A stretch of DNA of 64,000 nucleotides from Cupriavidus pauculus (lineage in GTDB: Bacteria; Pseudomonadota; Gammaproteobacteria; Burkholderiales; Burkholderiaceae): contig NZ_PJRP01000021.1 of assembly GCF_002858765.1 (NCBI RefSeq), forward strand, positions 1-64,000, written 5' to 3'. Shown in pieces: positions 22,449-31,899 of this stretch. Positions within the stretch are counted from its first letter, which is position 1; each line of letters opens with the position of its first letter. The notes under the pieces are model-generated. The model was not told where the DNA came from, made no database searches, and saw nothing but the letters and a program-made list of their open reading frames with translations. The position numbers and the translations under genes were made by a program.

Positions 22449-23072
22449 GTGCTCGAGATCAATCTGAGGTCGAACGTAAAGGCGTTCCAGCGTGACCTGG
22501 ACGACTTCGCTCGGAAGCAAATGCCATTTGCGACGGCCCAAGCGCTCAATGCGGTGGCCCTGAAGGTCCAAGCTAACGCTGTCGCTGGCATGCAAAAGCG
22601 ATTGGACAGGCCGACGCCGTTCACGCTTAAGTCCGTTGCCGTGAAGCGGGCCACGAAGTCGACGCAACAAGCGGTGGTCTTCGTCAAGGATATTGCGGCG
22701 CGCTACCTTGAACCCTATGAGCTCGGTGGCGTGAACAAGCTGGACGGTAGGGCGCTGATCAAGCCAGTGGCTCAGCGCCTTAACCAGTACGGCAACATTC
22801 CTCGCTCAACGGTGCGTCGCCTGGCGGCACGCAAGAACGTCTTCGTCGGTAAGGTAAAGACGAAGGAGGGAACGGTTGACGGGGTCTGGCAGAGGACAAA
22901 GGCGGTGCGCGGCAAGCGCGCCGGCATGAAGCTGATTGTGAAGTTCGAGGATGCGCACAAGACGCGCCCGGTCCTCGGGTATAGAGAGGGCGCGAAGAAG
23001 ACGGTGGCGACCACGTTCGGGCCGGCGCTCAGTGCTGCCTACTCGAAGGCTGTCAGCACGGCGCGGCGGTGA
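22449..23072 (+). CDS. Minor tail protein Z-like protein
   Basis: 207 residues from a GTG. LEINLRSNVKAFQRDLDDFA, then QMPFATAQALNAVALKVQANAV, is the opening typical of the lambda gpZ / prophage minor tail protein Z family, followed by a basic middle region and GYREGAKKTVATTFGPALSAAYSKA. It lies upstream of the terminase, away from the tail genes, so its role in a contractile-tail phage is unclear. Confidence 0.6.
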   Translation: MLEINLRSNVKAFQRDLDDFARKQMPFATAQALNAVALKVQANAVAGMQKRLDRPTPFTLKSVAVKRATKSTQQAVVFVKDIAARYLEPYELGGVNKLDGRALIKPVAQRLNQYGNIPRSTVRRLAARKNVFVGKVKTKEGTVDGVWQRTKAVRGKRAGMKLIVKFEDAHKTRPVLGYREGAKKTVATTFGPALSAAYSKAVSTARR

Positions 23073-23074
23073 CG

Positions 23075-23413
23075 CTACACGGTCGGTGGCAGCATGACGC
23101 GACCAAGTTGTTTTTTTGCGGCAGCAACAGCTTTCTTCGCGCGAGCCAGGTCCTCTTCTGCGCCTGCAATGGCTTGTATTGCGGTTTGTAGTTTGGTGCC
23201 TGGCAGCAGACCGGCGAGTGTCACAGCGTAGTCTGCTCCACTGACGACCGCCGTAACGTCGCCGTCCAGTATTGCGGATCGATGCTTGCACGCTTGGCCT
23301 TGTTCGCCCGCTGCGCATGTACATGTGCCATAAAGTTCGCCGTCCCTGGCAACGAACTTCACTTGGTAGGGTGCTTCGGCGGAACCTTGAATCTCGAAGT
23401 TGAATTCCTGCAT
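23075..23413 (-). CDS. SWIM-type zinc-finger protein
   Basis: 112 residues on the opposite strand to the late genes. GTCTCAAGEQGQACKHRSAIL gives the CxC...CxH ligands of a SWIM zinc finger; the C-terminal half is a helix with repeated Ala/Lys (AEEDLARAKKAVAAAKKQ). Likely expressed independently, possibly in the lysogen. Confidence 0.65.
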   Translation of the reverse strand: MQEFNFEIQGSAEAPYQVKFVARDGELYGTCTCAAGEQGQACKHRSAILDGDVTAVVSGADYAVTLAGLLPGTKLQTAIQAIAGAEEDLARAKKAVAAAKKQLGRVMLPPTV

Positions 23414-23587
23414 AGAAAGTCCTCTGAGCCAATGAGTGTTGGGGCGCTAGTTAGCTATCCATTCTGCCACGAGCTCAACAGGGGTCATCCTAGTCGGTTT
23501 GGGGGGTGCTACGGGTCCTTCCCCGGGGTTAATGCATCGCGGGCAATTGCGCACCGCGATCTCACCCCAGCTATGAAGTCTGAAAGG

Positions 23588-23830
23588 TGTTCGCACCTGT
23601 TCGCACTTGTATGACGACTGCCATTTCCATCCGCGAGTTTGCGCGCCGAGAGGGGTGCTCTGACACGCTGGTCCGGCGGGCCGTAAAGCAAGGCCGGCTA
23701 AGGCTTTCCGGGGATAACGGCCTCGATGCTTCGCTGGTCGGAACGGCTTGGCGCGAGTCCAATGCAAAGGGTGCGAACAGTGCGAACAAGGGTGCGAACA
23801 CCTCTGCGAACAGTTCGCACCCTGTTCGCA
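23588..23830. repeat. TGCGAACA repeat array at the terminase gene, candidate packaging site
   Basis: TGTTCGCA occurs at 23588 and 23598 (10 bp apart) just before the small-terminase start. Inside the gene TGCGAACA occurs at 23772, 23781, 23793 and 23805, with inverted copies at 23814 (one mismatch) and 23823. Clustered repeats in or beside the small-terminase gene match where cosB/pac recognition sites lie in lambda-like and pac phages. Confidence 0.5.
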
Positions 23831-24228
23831 CCCCGGCGCCGGCGCAGATAGCTCCGCCGGTAGAGGTGCGCGACGACGAGTCGCCCGCCGATGCGGCGCG
23901 CAGGATCGTTGATTCTGACGTGGCGCTGCTGGACTATGCAGGCGCCTTGGAGAAGAAGGAAAACTATCTCGCGCTGCTCCGGCAGCTCGAGTACGAACAG
24001 AAGGCCGGCTCACTGGTCGAGCTGGATGTCGCGTCAGCAATCCTGTTTGAGGAGTTTCGGGCACAGCGTGATGCATGGCTGAACTGGCCTACCAGGGTAG
24101 GTCCGATTCTCGCCGCCGAGCTTGGCATCGAAGCCGATCGGGTAACGGAAGCTCTCACCGCGCATGTCCACAGTCAAATCGCCCAGCTCGGCGAGCCGGA
24201 AGCCAATTTCACGGGAGCAGAAGGCTGA
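23611..24228 (+). CDS. Terminase small subunit-like protein
   Basis: 205 residues from MTTAISIREFARREGCSDTL, an N-terminal winged HTH as in Nu1-type subunits (SDTLVRRAVKQGRLRL). A Ser/Asn/Ala-rich linker (about 53-75) is encoded by the TGCGAACA repeats. The C-terminal half is helical and probably contacts the large subunit. It precedes and overlaps the GpA-family terminase gene. Confidence 0.75.
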   Translation: MTTAISIREFARREGCSDTLVRRAVKQGRLRLSGDNGLDASLVGTAWRESNAKGANSANKGANTSANSSHPVRTPAPAQIAPPVEVRDDESPADAARRIVDSDVALLDYAGALEKKENYLALLRQLEYEQKAGSLVELDVASAILFEEFRAQRDAWLNWPTRVGPILAAELGIEADRVTEALTAHVHSQIAQLGEPEANFTGAEG

Positions 24229-26338
24229 GTGGCTGCGCGCGTCCGTCCACAAGGGCTGGACGCCTCCGCCGCGGATCAGCGTCCCGGACTGGGCTGACCG
24301 GTTCCGCAAGCTGGCAAAGGAGGCCGGCAGCACCTCGGGCAACTGGTCTACCTCAACTGTAGAGGTGGCGCGCGGCCCCATGCTGGCCGTCACGGAGCCT
24401 GGCGTGCACGTAATCACCACGATGGTGAGCACGCAGCTCCTGAAGACAGCGTTCCTTGAGAACGTCTTCGGCTACTTCGCCCACCTGGATCCGTGCCCGA
24501 TCCTACTGCTGCAGCCGAAGGAGGCCGCGGCGGAGCAGTTCAGCAAGGAGCGCATCAGCCCCATGATCCGGGTCACGCCGGTGCTGCGTGATCTGGTTGG
24601 GACGAGCAAGACCCGGAATGCCGATGAGACGCTGTTGTTCAAGGCGTTCCCCGGCGGCTTTCTGGCGCTGGCCGGCGCCGGTAGCCCCGACAACCTGGCA
24701 CGCCGCCCAGTTCGGGTGATCCTGGCCGACGAAGTGGACAAGTATCCGGTGACCCGTGAGGGTGAGCCGATCGCGTTGGCGGAGGAGCGGACCGCGACCT
24801 TTGGCGTCAACTGGTTGTCCGTGCGGGCATGTTCTCCCACGGTGGAGGACGAGAGCCGGATCGAGGCCAGCTATAAGGACTCAGATCAGAGGCGCGCCTC
24901 GGTCGCTTGTCCGCACTGCGGGCACAGGATGTTCCCCGACTTCTTCAAGCACGTCGACTGGGACAAGCGACGTGACGAAGGCGGGACGGTGCTTGAGCAC
25001 CACCCGAAGACCGCCCGCATCGCCTGTGAGTCGTGCGGAGAGATTTGGTCGGAAGGCGATCGCTTGCGCGCCCTGCACACGGTTCGCTGGCACCAGACGC
25101 GCCCGTTCGAGTGCTGCGGAAGCAGGCATGTGCCTCTGGACGCATATGAGCGCGCCTGGCGGGGGCCGGAAGACGAACGGGATTCGCCAGTCGACGCGGC
25201 CCTGGCCCAAGTGTGGGACTGGTGGGCGAGTGATCGCTATGCCGTGTACCGCGCCAAATGCCCCGACTGCGGGACTTGGCGGGTGGACAACGAGCATGCA
25301 GGCTTCCAGGCCAGCAAGCTGTTCAGCCCGTGGCAAAAAGACAAGCCGTCCGACATGGCAGCCAAGTGGCTAGCGGCGCAAGGGGACGAGGATAGAAAGC
25401 AGACCTGGTGGAACACCCAGGCGGGCATGCCGTACCGTCCGAACGCCGGGAAGGCGCTACGGATGGAAGCGCTGCTGGCGCGCGGTGAGCGCTGGGGTGC
25501 AGAGGTTCCGGAGGGCGTGGCTGTTGTCACGGTGGGCATCGACACCCAGGACTATCGCTTCGAGATCGAAGTGGTGGGGTGGGGGCGGAACGAGGAAAGC
25601 TGGTCAATCGCCTACGAGATCATCGAAGGCGACATGGAGACGCCTGAGCCTTGGGACCGTCTTGACGCTTTCCTGAATCGGATCTGGTACCGCGCGGACG
25701 GTCGGCCCTTCGAGGTGATGGCCGCTTGCATCGACTCCGGTGGACACCACACGCAGAAGGTCTATGACTTCTCCAAGGCGCGCCTCGGTCGAAAGATCTG
25801 GGCAATCAAGGGGGAGTCGGCCGTAAGCGGCAAGCGTAATCCCGTGTGGCCGGTGAAGAAGCCGACGCGCAAGACGAAGGCTTCGTTCCGACCCGTGATC
25901 ATCGGCGTGAATGCGGCGAAGGACACGATCAGGAACCGGCTGCACGTCGAAGAGCATGGCCCCGGCTTCATGCACTTCCCGGGTGACCGGGACATCGGTT
26001 ACTTCGAGCAACTCACCTCCGAGCGATCGGTCGTGAAGGTCGTGAATGGCCAGAAGTTCCGGGTTTGGGAGTTGCCCTCCGGGCGCGCCAACGAAGCGCT
26101 GGATTGCCGTGTGTACGCGTATGCGGCCCTGTGTGGGTTGACCCACCTGGGGCTGAAGCTGAACCGCCGCGCCGATCTTGTTTCGGTGCCACTGGAGCAG
26201 GATTCGGAAACGGGCGTGTGGACGCCGGCCACTGACGTTGAGCCTGCGCCTGTCGTGCCGGTCCCTCATCCGGCAATCGTGGCGACGCCCGGGGAATCCA
26301 GGCCGCTGAAGAAGAAATTGACGAGTCGCCTCGCATAG
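24164..26338 (+). CDS. Terminase large subunit, GpA family
   Basis: 724 residues. ATPase domain with the adenine/Walker-A region near ILLLQPKEAAAEQFSKERISPM and the acidic Walker-B VILADEVDKYP (about 185-195). Two CPxCG-type zinc pairs (ACPHCGHRM, CESCGEIW; CPDCGTW) lie mid-protein. The nuclease domain starts near VVTVGIDTQDYRFEIEVVGWG. Cuts and pumps phage DNA into proheads. The ATG at 24164 overlaps the small subunit by 65 bp. Confidence 0.95.
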   Translation: MSTVKSPSSASRKPISREQKAEWLRASVHKGWTPPPRISVPDWADRFRKLAKEAGSTSGNWSTSTVEVARGPMLAVTEPGVHVITTMVSTQLLKTAFLENVFGYFAHLDPCPILLLQPKEAAAEQFSKERISPMIRVTPVLRDLVGTSKTRNADETLLFKAFPGGFLALAGAGSPDNLARRPVRVILADEVDKYPVTREGEPIALAEERTATFGVNWLSVRACSPTVEDESRIEASYKDSDQRRASVACPHCGHRMFPDFFKHVDWDKRRDEGGTVLEHHPKTARIACESCGEIWSEGDRLRALHTVRWHQTRPFECCGSRHVPLDAYERAWRGPEDERDSPVDAALAQVWDWWASDRYAVYRAKCPDCGTWRVDNEHAGFQASKLFSPWQKDKPSDMAAKWLAAQGDEDRKQTWWNTQAGMPYRPNAGKALRMEALLARGERWGAEVPEGVAVVTVGIDTQDYRFEIEVVGWGRNEESWSIAYEIIEGDMETPEPWDRLDAFLNRIWYRADGRPFEVMAACIDSGGHHTQKVYDFSKARLGRKIWAIKGESAVSGKRNPVWPVKKPTRKTKASFRPVIIGVNAAKDTIRNRLHVEEHGPGFMHFPGDRDIGYFEQLTSERSVVKVVNGQKFRVWELPSGRANEALDCRVYAYAALCGLTHLGLKLNRRADLVSVPLEQDSETGVWTPATDVEPAPVVPVPHPAIVATPGESRPLKKKLTSRLA

Positions 26339-26345
26339 GAACGCA

Positions 26346-26591
26346 ATGGCTATTACCGACGGAATGAGCGTGCCGGACATGCAGGCGCGGCTGGCTGCGT
26401 TGCAGGCGGCCTACTTTGACCTGTCGGCCGGCGCGAAGATCGTCACGGCGACGTACAACCAGGGTGACGGCACGAAGTCCGTCACCTACAAGCCGACCGA
26501 CCTCATGCAGATCTATCGCAGCATCCTGATGCTGCAGAAGGCTCTCGGCATCATTAACTGCTACCCGCACGCACGTCGCGTCCTGTTCTGA
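26346..26591 (+). CDS. gpW-type head-tail joining protein
   Basis: 81 residues (SVPDMQARLAALQAAYFDLSA, then SVTYKPTDLMQIYRSILMLQKALG). Length and pattern match lambda gpW, which stabilises packaged DNA and builds the tail attachment site. Between the terminase and portal genes, as in lambda. Confidence 0.85.
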   Translation: MAITDGMSVPDMQARLAALQAAYFDLSAGAKIVTATYNQGDGTKSVTYKPTDLMQIYRSILMLQKALGIINCYPHARRVLF

Positions 26592-28261
26592 TGGCATCCC
26601 TTATCGTCGATACAACGGGCAAGCCCTTCGGGGACTTGCCCGCCGGCGGTCGCGCGCGTGCCGATGCTGGATGGGGCGGCCCGGGTATTACCCAGCCTCC
26701 CTACTCGAGCCAGTTTCCATACGAAGCGTCGAACGTGCAGACGCAGGAGATGGGGCAGTGGTTTCCGATCATCCGTTCGCCGGACTCGGAAATCAACCAG
26801 TACCGCGACCGCATGGTCGCCCGCTCGCGGGACCTGTCCCGCAACGACGGTTGGGCGAATGGCGGCATTACGCGCATTCTGGACAACACCGTTGGTGCGC
26901 ATCTTCGTTTGTCCGCTAATCCGGATTGGCGGTATCTGCGGCGCCTGGCGAAGGGCTTCGGGCCCGAGTGGGCGGACGAGTTCCGGTCGGCAGTGGAAGC
27001 GCTGTGGCGCGCGTACTCCGAAGATCTTGGGCACTGGAACGATGTCTCGTGTCAGCTTTCCATGTCGCAGCAGATGCGACTGGGTTTGCGGCACAAGCTC
27101 ATTGACGGAGAAGATCTCTACGTCGCGCACTGGATGCCTGAGCGCATCGGCCGGGGTGCAGCGAAGTACGCGACAGCGTTCCTGCTGGTTGATCCGGACC
27201 GGCTGTCCAACCCGTATCAGATGGTGGACACCAAGAACCTGCGAGGCGGCGTGGAGATCGATGATGATGGCGTGCCCATCGCCTATCACATCCGCAAGGC
27301 GCATCAGAACGACTGGTACAACGCAGCCGAGTCGATGGTATGGGAGCGGGTCGAACGCCACGACCCGGATGGTTGGCGCCGGGTGATCCATGACTTTGAG
27401 CGCGATCGGGCCGGCCAGAACCGCGGCATCGGAATTTTCACGCCGGTGCTAGCACACGCGAAGATGCTCGCGCGCTACTACGGCGTTGAGCTGCAGGCCG
27501 CCACGGTGGCCACGATCTTCGGGACCTACGTCACCAGCCCCTTCGATCCGAAAATGATCGAAGCGGCAATGGACAGTGAAGGCGAGGAGCTCGGCTTCTA
27601 CCAGGACTTGCGCGCGGATTGGTCCAAGGAGCGCCCGGCCATGCTCAACGGCGTCCGGATCCCCACGCTAGCACCCGGCGAATCGATCAACCAGGTACAG
27701 GCGGCACATCCGCACGACGGCTTCGCGGACTTCGCGCATGAAATGCTGCGATCCATTGCGGCTGCGTTGGGGGTGTCTGCCGAGCAGATCACCCAGGACT
27801 GGAGCAAGACGAACTACTCGAGCGCGCGTGCCGCCCTGCTGGAGAGCTGGAAAACGCTGAGCCGGCGTAATGCCGAATTCAAGATGGGTACCGCCACGCC
27901 CATCTATGCGACGTGGCTGCAGGAGGCGATTGAACGCGGCGACCTGGACGACGTGCTTCCCCGGGATGCGCCAGACTTTGTCGAGGCGGCGACTGCCTAC
28001 TCTCGATGCGACTGGCTAGGCGTGGCACGGGGATGGGTGGATCCGGTCAAGGAGAAGCAGGGCGCAATCCTCGGCCTCGATGGTGGGTTGTCGACCCTCA
28101 AGCGCGAATGCGCGGAGCAGGGTCTTGACTACGAAGAAGTGATCCAACAGCGCGCGATCGAAGTCCGCATGTTCAAGGAGGCGGGTTTGCCCCCGCCGAA
28201 GTGGTTCGGCGACGGAGCGAATCCGGCGGCGACGCCTATTGAAGAACCTCAGGCTCAATGA
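26591..28261 (+). CDS. Portal protein, lambda family
   Basis: 556 residues. Conserved features of lambda gpB-type portals: RDRMVARSRDLSRNDGWANG, then LIDGEDLYVAHW, then AHAKMLARYYGVELQAATVA, and ALGVSAEQITQDWSKTNYSSARAALLE. Forms the dodecameric DNA channel of the prohead. TGATG overlap with gpW. Confidence 0.95.
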   Translation: MASLIVDTTGKPFGDLPAGGRARADAGWGGPGITQPPYSSQFPYEASNVQTQEMGQWFPIIRSPDSEINQYRDRMVARSRDLSRNDGWANGGITRILDNTVGAHLRLSANPDWRYLRRLAKGFGPEWADEFRSAVEALWRAYSEDLGHWNDVSCQLSMSQQMRLGLRHKLIDGEDLYVAHWMPERIGRGAAKYATAFLLVDPDRLSNPYQMVDTKNLRGGVEIDDDGVPIAYHIRKAHQNDWYNAAESMVWERVERHDPDGWRRVIHDFERDRAGQNRGIGIFTPVLAHAKMLARYYGVELQAATVATIFGTYVTSPFDPKMIEAAMDSEGEELGFYQDLRADWSKERPAMLNGVRIPTLAPGESINQVQAAHPHDGFADFAHEMLRSIAAALGVSAEQITQDWSKTNYSSARAALLESWKTLSRRNAEFKMGTATPIYATWLQEAIERGDLDDVLPRDAPDFVEAATAYSRCDWLGVARGWVDPVKEKQGAILGLDGGLSTLKRECAEQGLDYEEVIQQRAIEVRMFKEAGLPPPKWFGDGANPAATPIEEPQAQ

Positions 28262-29121
28262 ACAACCTACCATTTCTCGCTCAGCGGCTCTTCAACACCC
28301 CGCTTGCCATCACGCCGTCCAAGGCGGAGATGGTCATGGCAGCGCTTGCGGACCGCTTCGGCATCACGAAGCTCTTCCGGGCCAGCGGCGACATGCTCGC
28401 GATGAGCGAGCTCGTGGGCGCTGAGGAAGAAGAGCCGGACTATCGACACTACGACGTAGTGCACGGCGTGGCCGTCATTCCGATCTCCGGGACGCTGGTG
28501 CACAAGTCTGGCTACATGCGCCCGACCTGCGGCATGACGGGCTACGACGGCATCCGTGCGAACCTCAGCATGGCCCTCGAGGACCAGTCGGTGCAGGCGA
28601 TCATGCTTGACATCGATAGCGGTGGCGGGGAGGTGTCTGGCTGCTTTGACCTGGTCGATGCCATCTACGGCGCGCGAGGCCAAAAGCCGATCTGGTCAGT
28701 CCTTTCGGAAAGCGCGTACTCCGCTGCCTACGCCATTGCGAGCGCGGCAGACAAGGTCGTCGTGCCCCGCACTGGTGGAACTGGCTCCGTGGGTGTGATC
28801 TGCGCACATGTCGACTTCTCCAAGGCGCTGGCCAAGGATGGCATCGCCGTGACGATGATCCACTACGGGGCGCGAAAAGCCGACGGGAACGAGTTCAATC
28901 CGTTGTCCGAGGAAGCGCTGGCGCGCTACCAGGCAGATGTCGACAAGATGGGCGAATTGTTCGTGGCCACGGTGGCCAGGAACCGCAAGCTTTCCGTTGC
29001 CAAGGTGCGGGGCACCGAGGCGACAACGTTTCTCGGCGTCGATGGCGTCGAGATCGGCTTCGCTGACGCCGTTATGGCGCCCGACGAGGCTTTCCGTTCC
29101 CTGCTCGCCGAGCTGGGCTGA
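28258..29121 (+). CDS. S49-family prohead protease, gpC-like
   Basis: 287 residues. LDIDSGGGEVSGCFDLVDAI supplies the oxyanion region, SVLSESAYSAAYAIASAADK the nucleophile serine, and GSVGVICAHVDFSKAL the usual following strand. Processes the portal and scaffold during head maturation. Shorter than lambda gpC because the scaffold is a separate gene. Confidence 0.9.
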   Translation: MNNLPFLAQRLFNTPLAITPSKAEMVMAALADRFGITKLFRASGDMLAMSELVGAEEEEPDYRHYDVVHGVAVIPISGTLVHKSGYMRPTCGMTGYDGIRANLSMALEDQSVQAIMLDIDSGGGEVSGCFDLVDAIYGARGQKPIWSVLSESAYSAAYAIASAADKVVVPRTGGTGSVGVICAHVDFSKALAKDGIAVTMIHYGARKADGNEFNPLSEEALARYQADVDKMGELFVATVARNRKLSVAKVRGTEATTFLGVDGVEIGFADAVMAPDEAFRSLLAELG

Positions 29122-29147
29122 CATACCCCACCCACGAGGTACCAATT

Positions 29148-29786
29148 ATGAGTATTCGCACCCTTGCGGCGCGCGGGCTTTCGTTCGCCCATCTCGCCGG
29201 CTTTGGCAACCGTGCATCCCGCGCGGAAGACGACAAGCCGGAGGACGAAGACAAGCCGGGTGCGCGCGGCGCCGAAGACGATGACCAGGAGCCGCGCGAC
29301 CGCGAAGATGGCGACGGCAACGGGTCGAAGGGCAAGAAGGGCAAGAAGGCCGAGGACGACAAGGACAAGGATCCGGACGCAGAGGACGACGAGCTCGATG
29401 AGGACGAGGACGACAAGAAGGCTCGTCGCGCCGAAGATGACGATGCTGACCCGGATGCCGAGGACGACGAAGAGGAGATGCGTGGAAAGAGCGCCGTCGC
29501 CCGTGCCCGTACCCGCGAGCAGGCGCGTTGCGCCGCCATCATGGGCTCGAAGGCTGCCGGCCGGAACGTCGAGTTGGCCGCAAACCTGGCCTTCAAGACT
29601 CGCATGACGCGGCAAGAGGCGCTGGCAATTCTGCGCAGCTCACCCGCTGCTTCGTCGGCTTCGCAAGATCGCTCGGCACGCAACCCCCGGCTTGGCGCCG
29701 GCGCGGAATCGCAGCGCAGCTCGTCGCAGGCGGCCGCGGCTGGCTGGGACCGCGCTTTCTCCAAGACGACTGGCAAGCGCCCGTAA
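29148..29786 (+). CDS. Acidic scaffold-like head protein
   Basis: 212 residues. Residues 25-105 are almost entirely Asp, Glu and Lys with runs such as AEDDKDKDPDAEDDELDEDE; the C-terminal part (EQARCAAIMGSKAAGRNVELAANLAFKTRMTRQEALAIL) is conserved in phage head assembly proteins between S49 protease and decoration genes. A scaffolding role is inferred from position. Confidence 0.7.
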   Translation: MSIRTLAARGLSFAHLAGFGNRASRAEDDKPEDEDKPGARGAEDDDQEPRDREDGDGNGSKGKKGKKAEDDKDKDPDAEDDELDEDEDDKKARRAEDDDADPDAEDDEEEMRGKSAVARARTREQARCAAIMGSKAAGRNVELAANLAFKTRMTRQEALAILRSSPAASSASQDRSARNPRLGAGAESQRSSSQAAAAGWDRAFSKTTGKRP

Positions 29787-29815
29787 CCACCTGTCCTCAA
29801 CTCTAAGGAACCCTC

Positions 29816-30463
29816 ATGAGCTACGTATCTCGCGCTCCCCTGAACGAGGCCTGGCACCCGGGCGGCTTTCTCGTCTCCCAGCCGAATGGCCATCGCCACA
29901 TCGATCGCGGCACCTTCACCGGTGCCGTGAAAGTGCAGCCCGGCACCGTGATGGGCAAGAAGACAGTCGGTACGACGGCGGTCGCGGCTGCACTCGGTAC
30001 CAACACCGGTAATGGCACGTTCGGTGCGATCACCGTCGGTGCCGCCCAGGCCGGCGCCTACACCGTCGAGTTCGACGACGCCACGCACTACATCGTGGCA
30101 GATCCGACCGGGAAGCAGGTTGGCCACGGCACCACCGGCGTTGCCTACAACGCAGGCGGCCTGGGCTTCACCATCACGGCCGGCGGTACTGCGTTCGCCC
30201 CTGGTGACAGCTTCACGGTCACGGTCGCCGCCGGCACCGGCCTGTGGGTGCCCTGCACCAAGACCGCAACGGATGGCTCGCAGATCGCGGCCGGCATTTC
30301 CTTCGGGCTGGTCGATGCCACCCTGAATGACACGCCGGGCGCCGTGGTCGTGCGCGACTGCGAGGTGAACACGTCGGAACTGGTGTGGGACGCATCGATG
30401 GATGCTCCAGCCAAGACGGCGGCGCTCGCCCAGCTCCTCGCGCTGAAGATCATCGGTCGCTGA
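29816..30463 (+). CDS. Head decoration protein, gpD-like
   Basis: 215 residues, longer than lambda gpD. The C-terminal part (AAGISFGLVDATLNDTPGAVVVRDCEVNTSELVW) is the gpD-like core; the Gly/Thr-rich insert (about 45-140: TNTGNGTFGAITVGAAQAGA) resembles a surface domain found in some decoration proteins. Confidence 0.85.
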   Translation: MSYVSRAPLNEAWHPGGFLVSQPNGHRHIDRGTFTGAVKVQPGTVMGKKTVGTTAVAAALGTNTGNGTFGAITVGAAQAGAYTVEFDDATHYIVADPTGKQVGHGTTGVAYNAGGLGFTITAGGTAFAPGDSFTVTVAAGTGLWVPCTKTATDGSQIAAGISFGLVDATLNDTPGAVVVRDCEVNTSELVWDASMDAPAKTAALAQLLALKIIGR

Positions 30464-30487
30464 CCCTCTCTCGTACGAACCCGACAG

Positions 30488-30509
30488 GCCGCCTTCGAGG
30501 CGGCTTTTT
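30488..30509 (+). terminator. Terminator between decoration and capsid genes
   Basis: GCCGCC-TTCGA-GGCGGC followed by TTTTT. An attenuator here may set the ratio of upstream to downstream transcripts, although the capsid gene follows immediately and would need read-through or its own promoter. Confidence 0.7.
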
Positions 30510-30528
30510 CAATTGAAGGAGCCGTTCA

Positions 30529-31566
30529 ATGGCATCGCTTGACATTTTCAACCAGGACCCGTTCTCGACCGTCAGCCTGACCGCAGCGGTCGACAAGTAC
30601 CCGTACCAGCCGCAGGCGCTGGGCGAGCTGGGTATCTTCGATGACGATCCCATTCGTACCACTGCTTTGGTCGTCGAGCAGCGCCAGGGCCAGCTCGTCG
30701 TTATCCCGCTGAGCGAGCGCGGCGAAGAAGGTACCCAACGTCAGACCGAGAAGCGTCAGGCCCGCTACTTCGACGTTCCGCGACTGCGCCACTCGGACAC
30801 CATCTACGCGAACGAACTGCAGAACATCCGCGCGTTCGGTACGGAGTCCGAGCTGATGCAGGTGCAGGATGAAGTCGCGCGCCGGCTTGCTGGTCCGACG
30901 GGTCTGCTGAAGAACATCGAGTTCACGTGGGAATTCCAGCGCCTGGCCGCCGTGCAAGGCCTGTTCACGGACGCCGATGGTTCGGTCCGCTACGACTGGT
31001 TCCAGGAGTTCGGCATCACGAAGCCGGGCGAGCAACCCTTCGACCTGGCAACCGGTACGGCCAATTCCCTGCGCCCGCTGTGCAACCAGATCACCCGCGC
31101 AATGGCCCGCAAGGCTCAGGGCGCGTTCACCCCATCGACGAAGGTTTTCGCACTGTGCGGGGACGCGTTTTACGACCTGTTTGTGAATCACCCGGACGTC
31201 ATCCGGACGTTCGTGAACTGGAGCGATGCTCAGGAAATCCGTGGTGGTAACGCCGGCGGTGCGTTCCAGGCATTCGAGTTCGGTGGCATCCGCTGGCTCA
31301 ACTACCGTGGCTCGGACGACAATTCGACGATCAAGATCGCCGATGACAAGGTGAAGTTCTTCCCGGTCGGCGCTCCGGGGGTCTTCCGTCGCGCACTGGC
31401 CCCGGGCGAGTCCTTCCAGTGGGTCAACACGCCGGGTAAGCCGGTGTACGTCGTGCCGATCATGGACCGCGACCGCAACGAGTGGTGGAAGATGGAAGTG
31501 TCGAGCTACCCGCTCCACATTTGCACCCGCCCCGAAGTGCTCTTCAGCGGTCGCGCGGGTTCGTAA
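30529..31566 (+). CDS. Major capsid protein, gpE family
   Basis: 345 residues, the usual size for lambda gpE-type capsids: LGIFDDDPIRTTALVVEQRQ near the start, RDVPRLRHS-like RYFDVPRLRHSDTIYANELQ, and FFPVGAPGVFRRALAPGESF near the C-terminus. Forms the icosahedral shell with the HK97 fold. Confidence 0.95.
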   Translation: MASLDIFNQDPFSTVSLTAAVDKYPYQPQALGELGIFDDDPIRTTALVVEQRQGQLVVIPLSERGEEGTQRQTEKRQARYFDVPRLRHSDTIYANELQNIRAFGTESELMQVQDEVARRLAGPTGLLKNIEFTWEFQRLAAVQGLFTDADGSVRYDWFQEFGITKPGEQPFDLATGTANSLRPLCNQITRAMARKAQGAFTPSTKVFALCGDAFYDLFVNHPDVIRTFVNWSDAQEIRGGNAGGAFQAFEFGGIRWLNYRGSDDNSTIKIADDKVKFFPVGAPGVFRRALAPGESFQWVNTPGKPVYVVPIMDRDRNEWWKMEVSSYPLHICTRPEVLFSGRAGS

Positions 31567-31899
31567 ATGTCCGTCGACTGGAACTCGGTGGTCCTCGGGC
31601 CGCTGATGGGCGTGTTCGCTGAACCGGTGGAATTTCGGCCGGTCGGTGGTGGCACGCCCATCAACATCTCCGGCGTGTTCGACCGCGCCTATACGCGGGA
31701 TGTTGCGCTGGAAGACGGCTCGATTGGCGTGACGACCGAAAGTCCCACGCTTGGCGTGCGGCTATCCGACTTCCCGAGTCCTCCGAAGCAAAACGACCGG
31801 TTCTTTATCCCCAGCGCTGGCGTCACCTTCATCGTTCGCGAAGTTCGCGTGGACGGGCACGGTGGCGCCAGATGTCTGTTGAACAAGGTGGCGACATGA
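31567..31899 (+). CDS. Head-tail joining protein, FII-like
   Basis: 110 residues directly after the capsid gene. Beta-rich (INISGVFDRAYTRDVALEDG, RFFIPSAGVTFIVREVRVDG), consistent with the lambda gpFII / ATP-binding-sugar-like head-tail connector family in the same position. Confidence 0.7.
   Translation: MSVDWNSVVLGPLMGVFAEPVEFRPVGGGTPINISGVFDRAYTRDVALEDGSIGVTTESPTLGVRLSDFPSPPKQNDRFFIPSAGVTFIVREVRVDGHGGARCLLNKVAT

Noticed and set aside
23588..23830. Repeat array as a CRISPR
   Set aside because: Units are 8 bp, in both orientations, with irregular spacing and within a coding gene; no cas genes.
23447..24076. Leftward 209-residue open frame
   Set aside because: It is antisense to the small terminase gene, is rich in Arg/Pro as in shadow frames, and lacks a ribosome-binding site.
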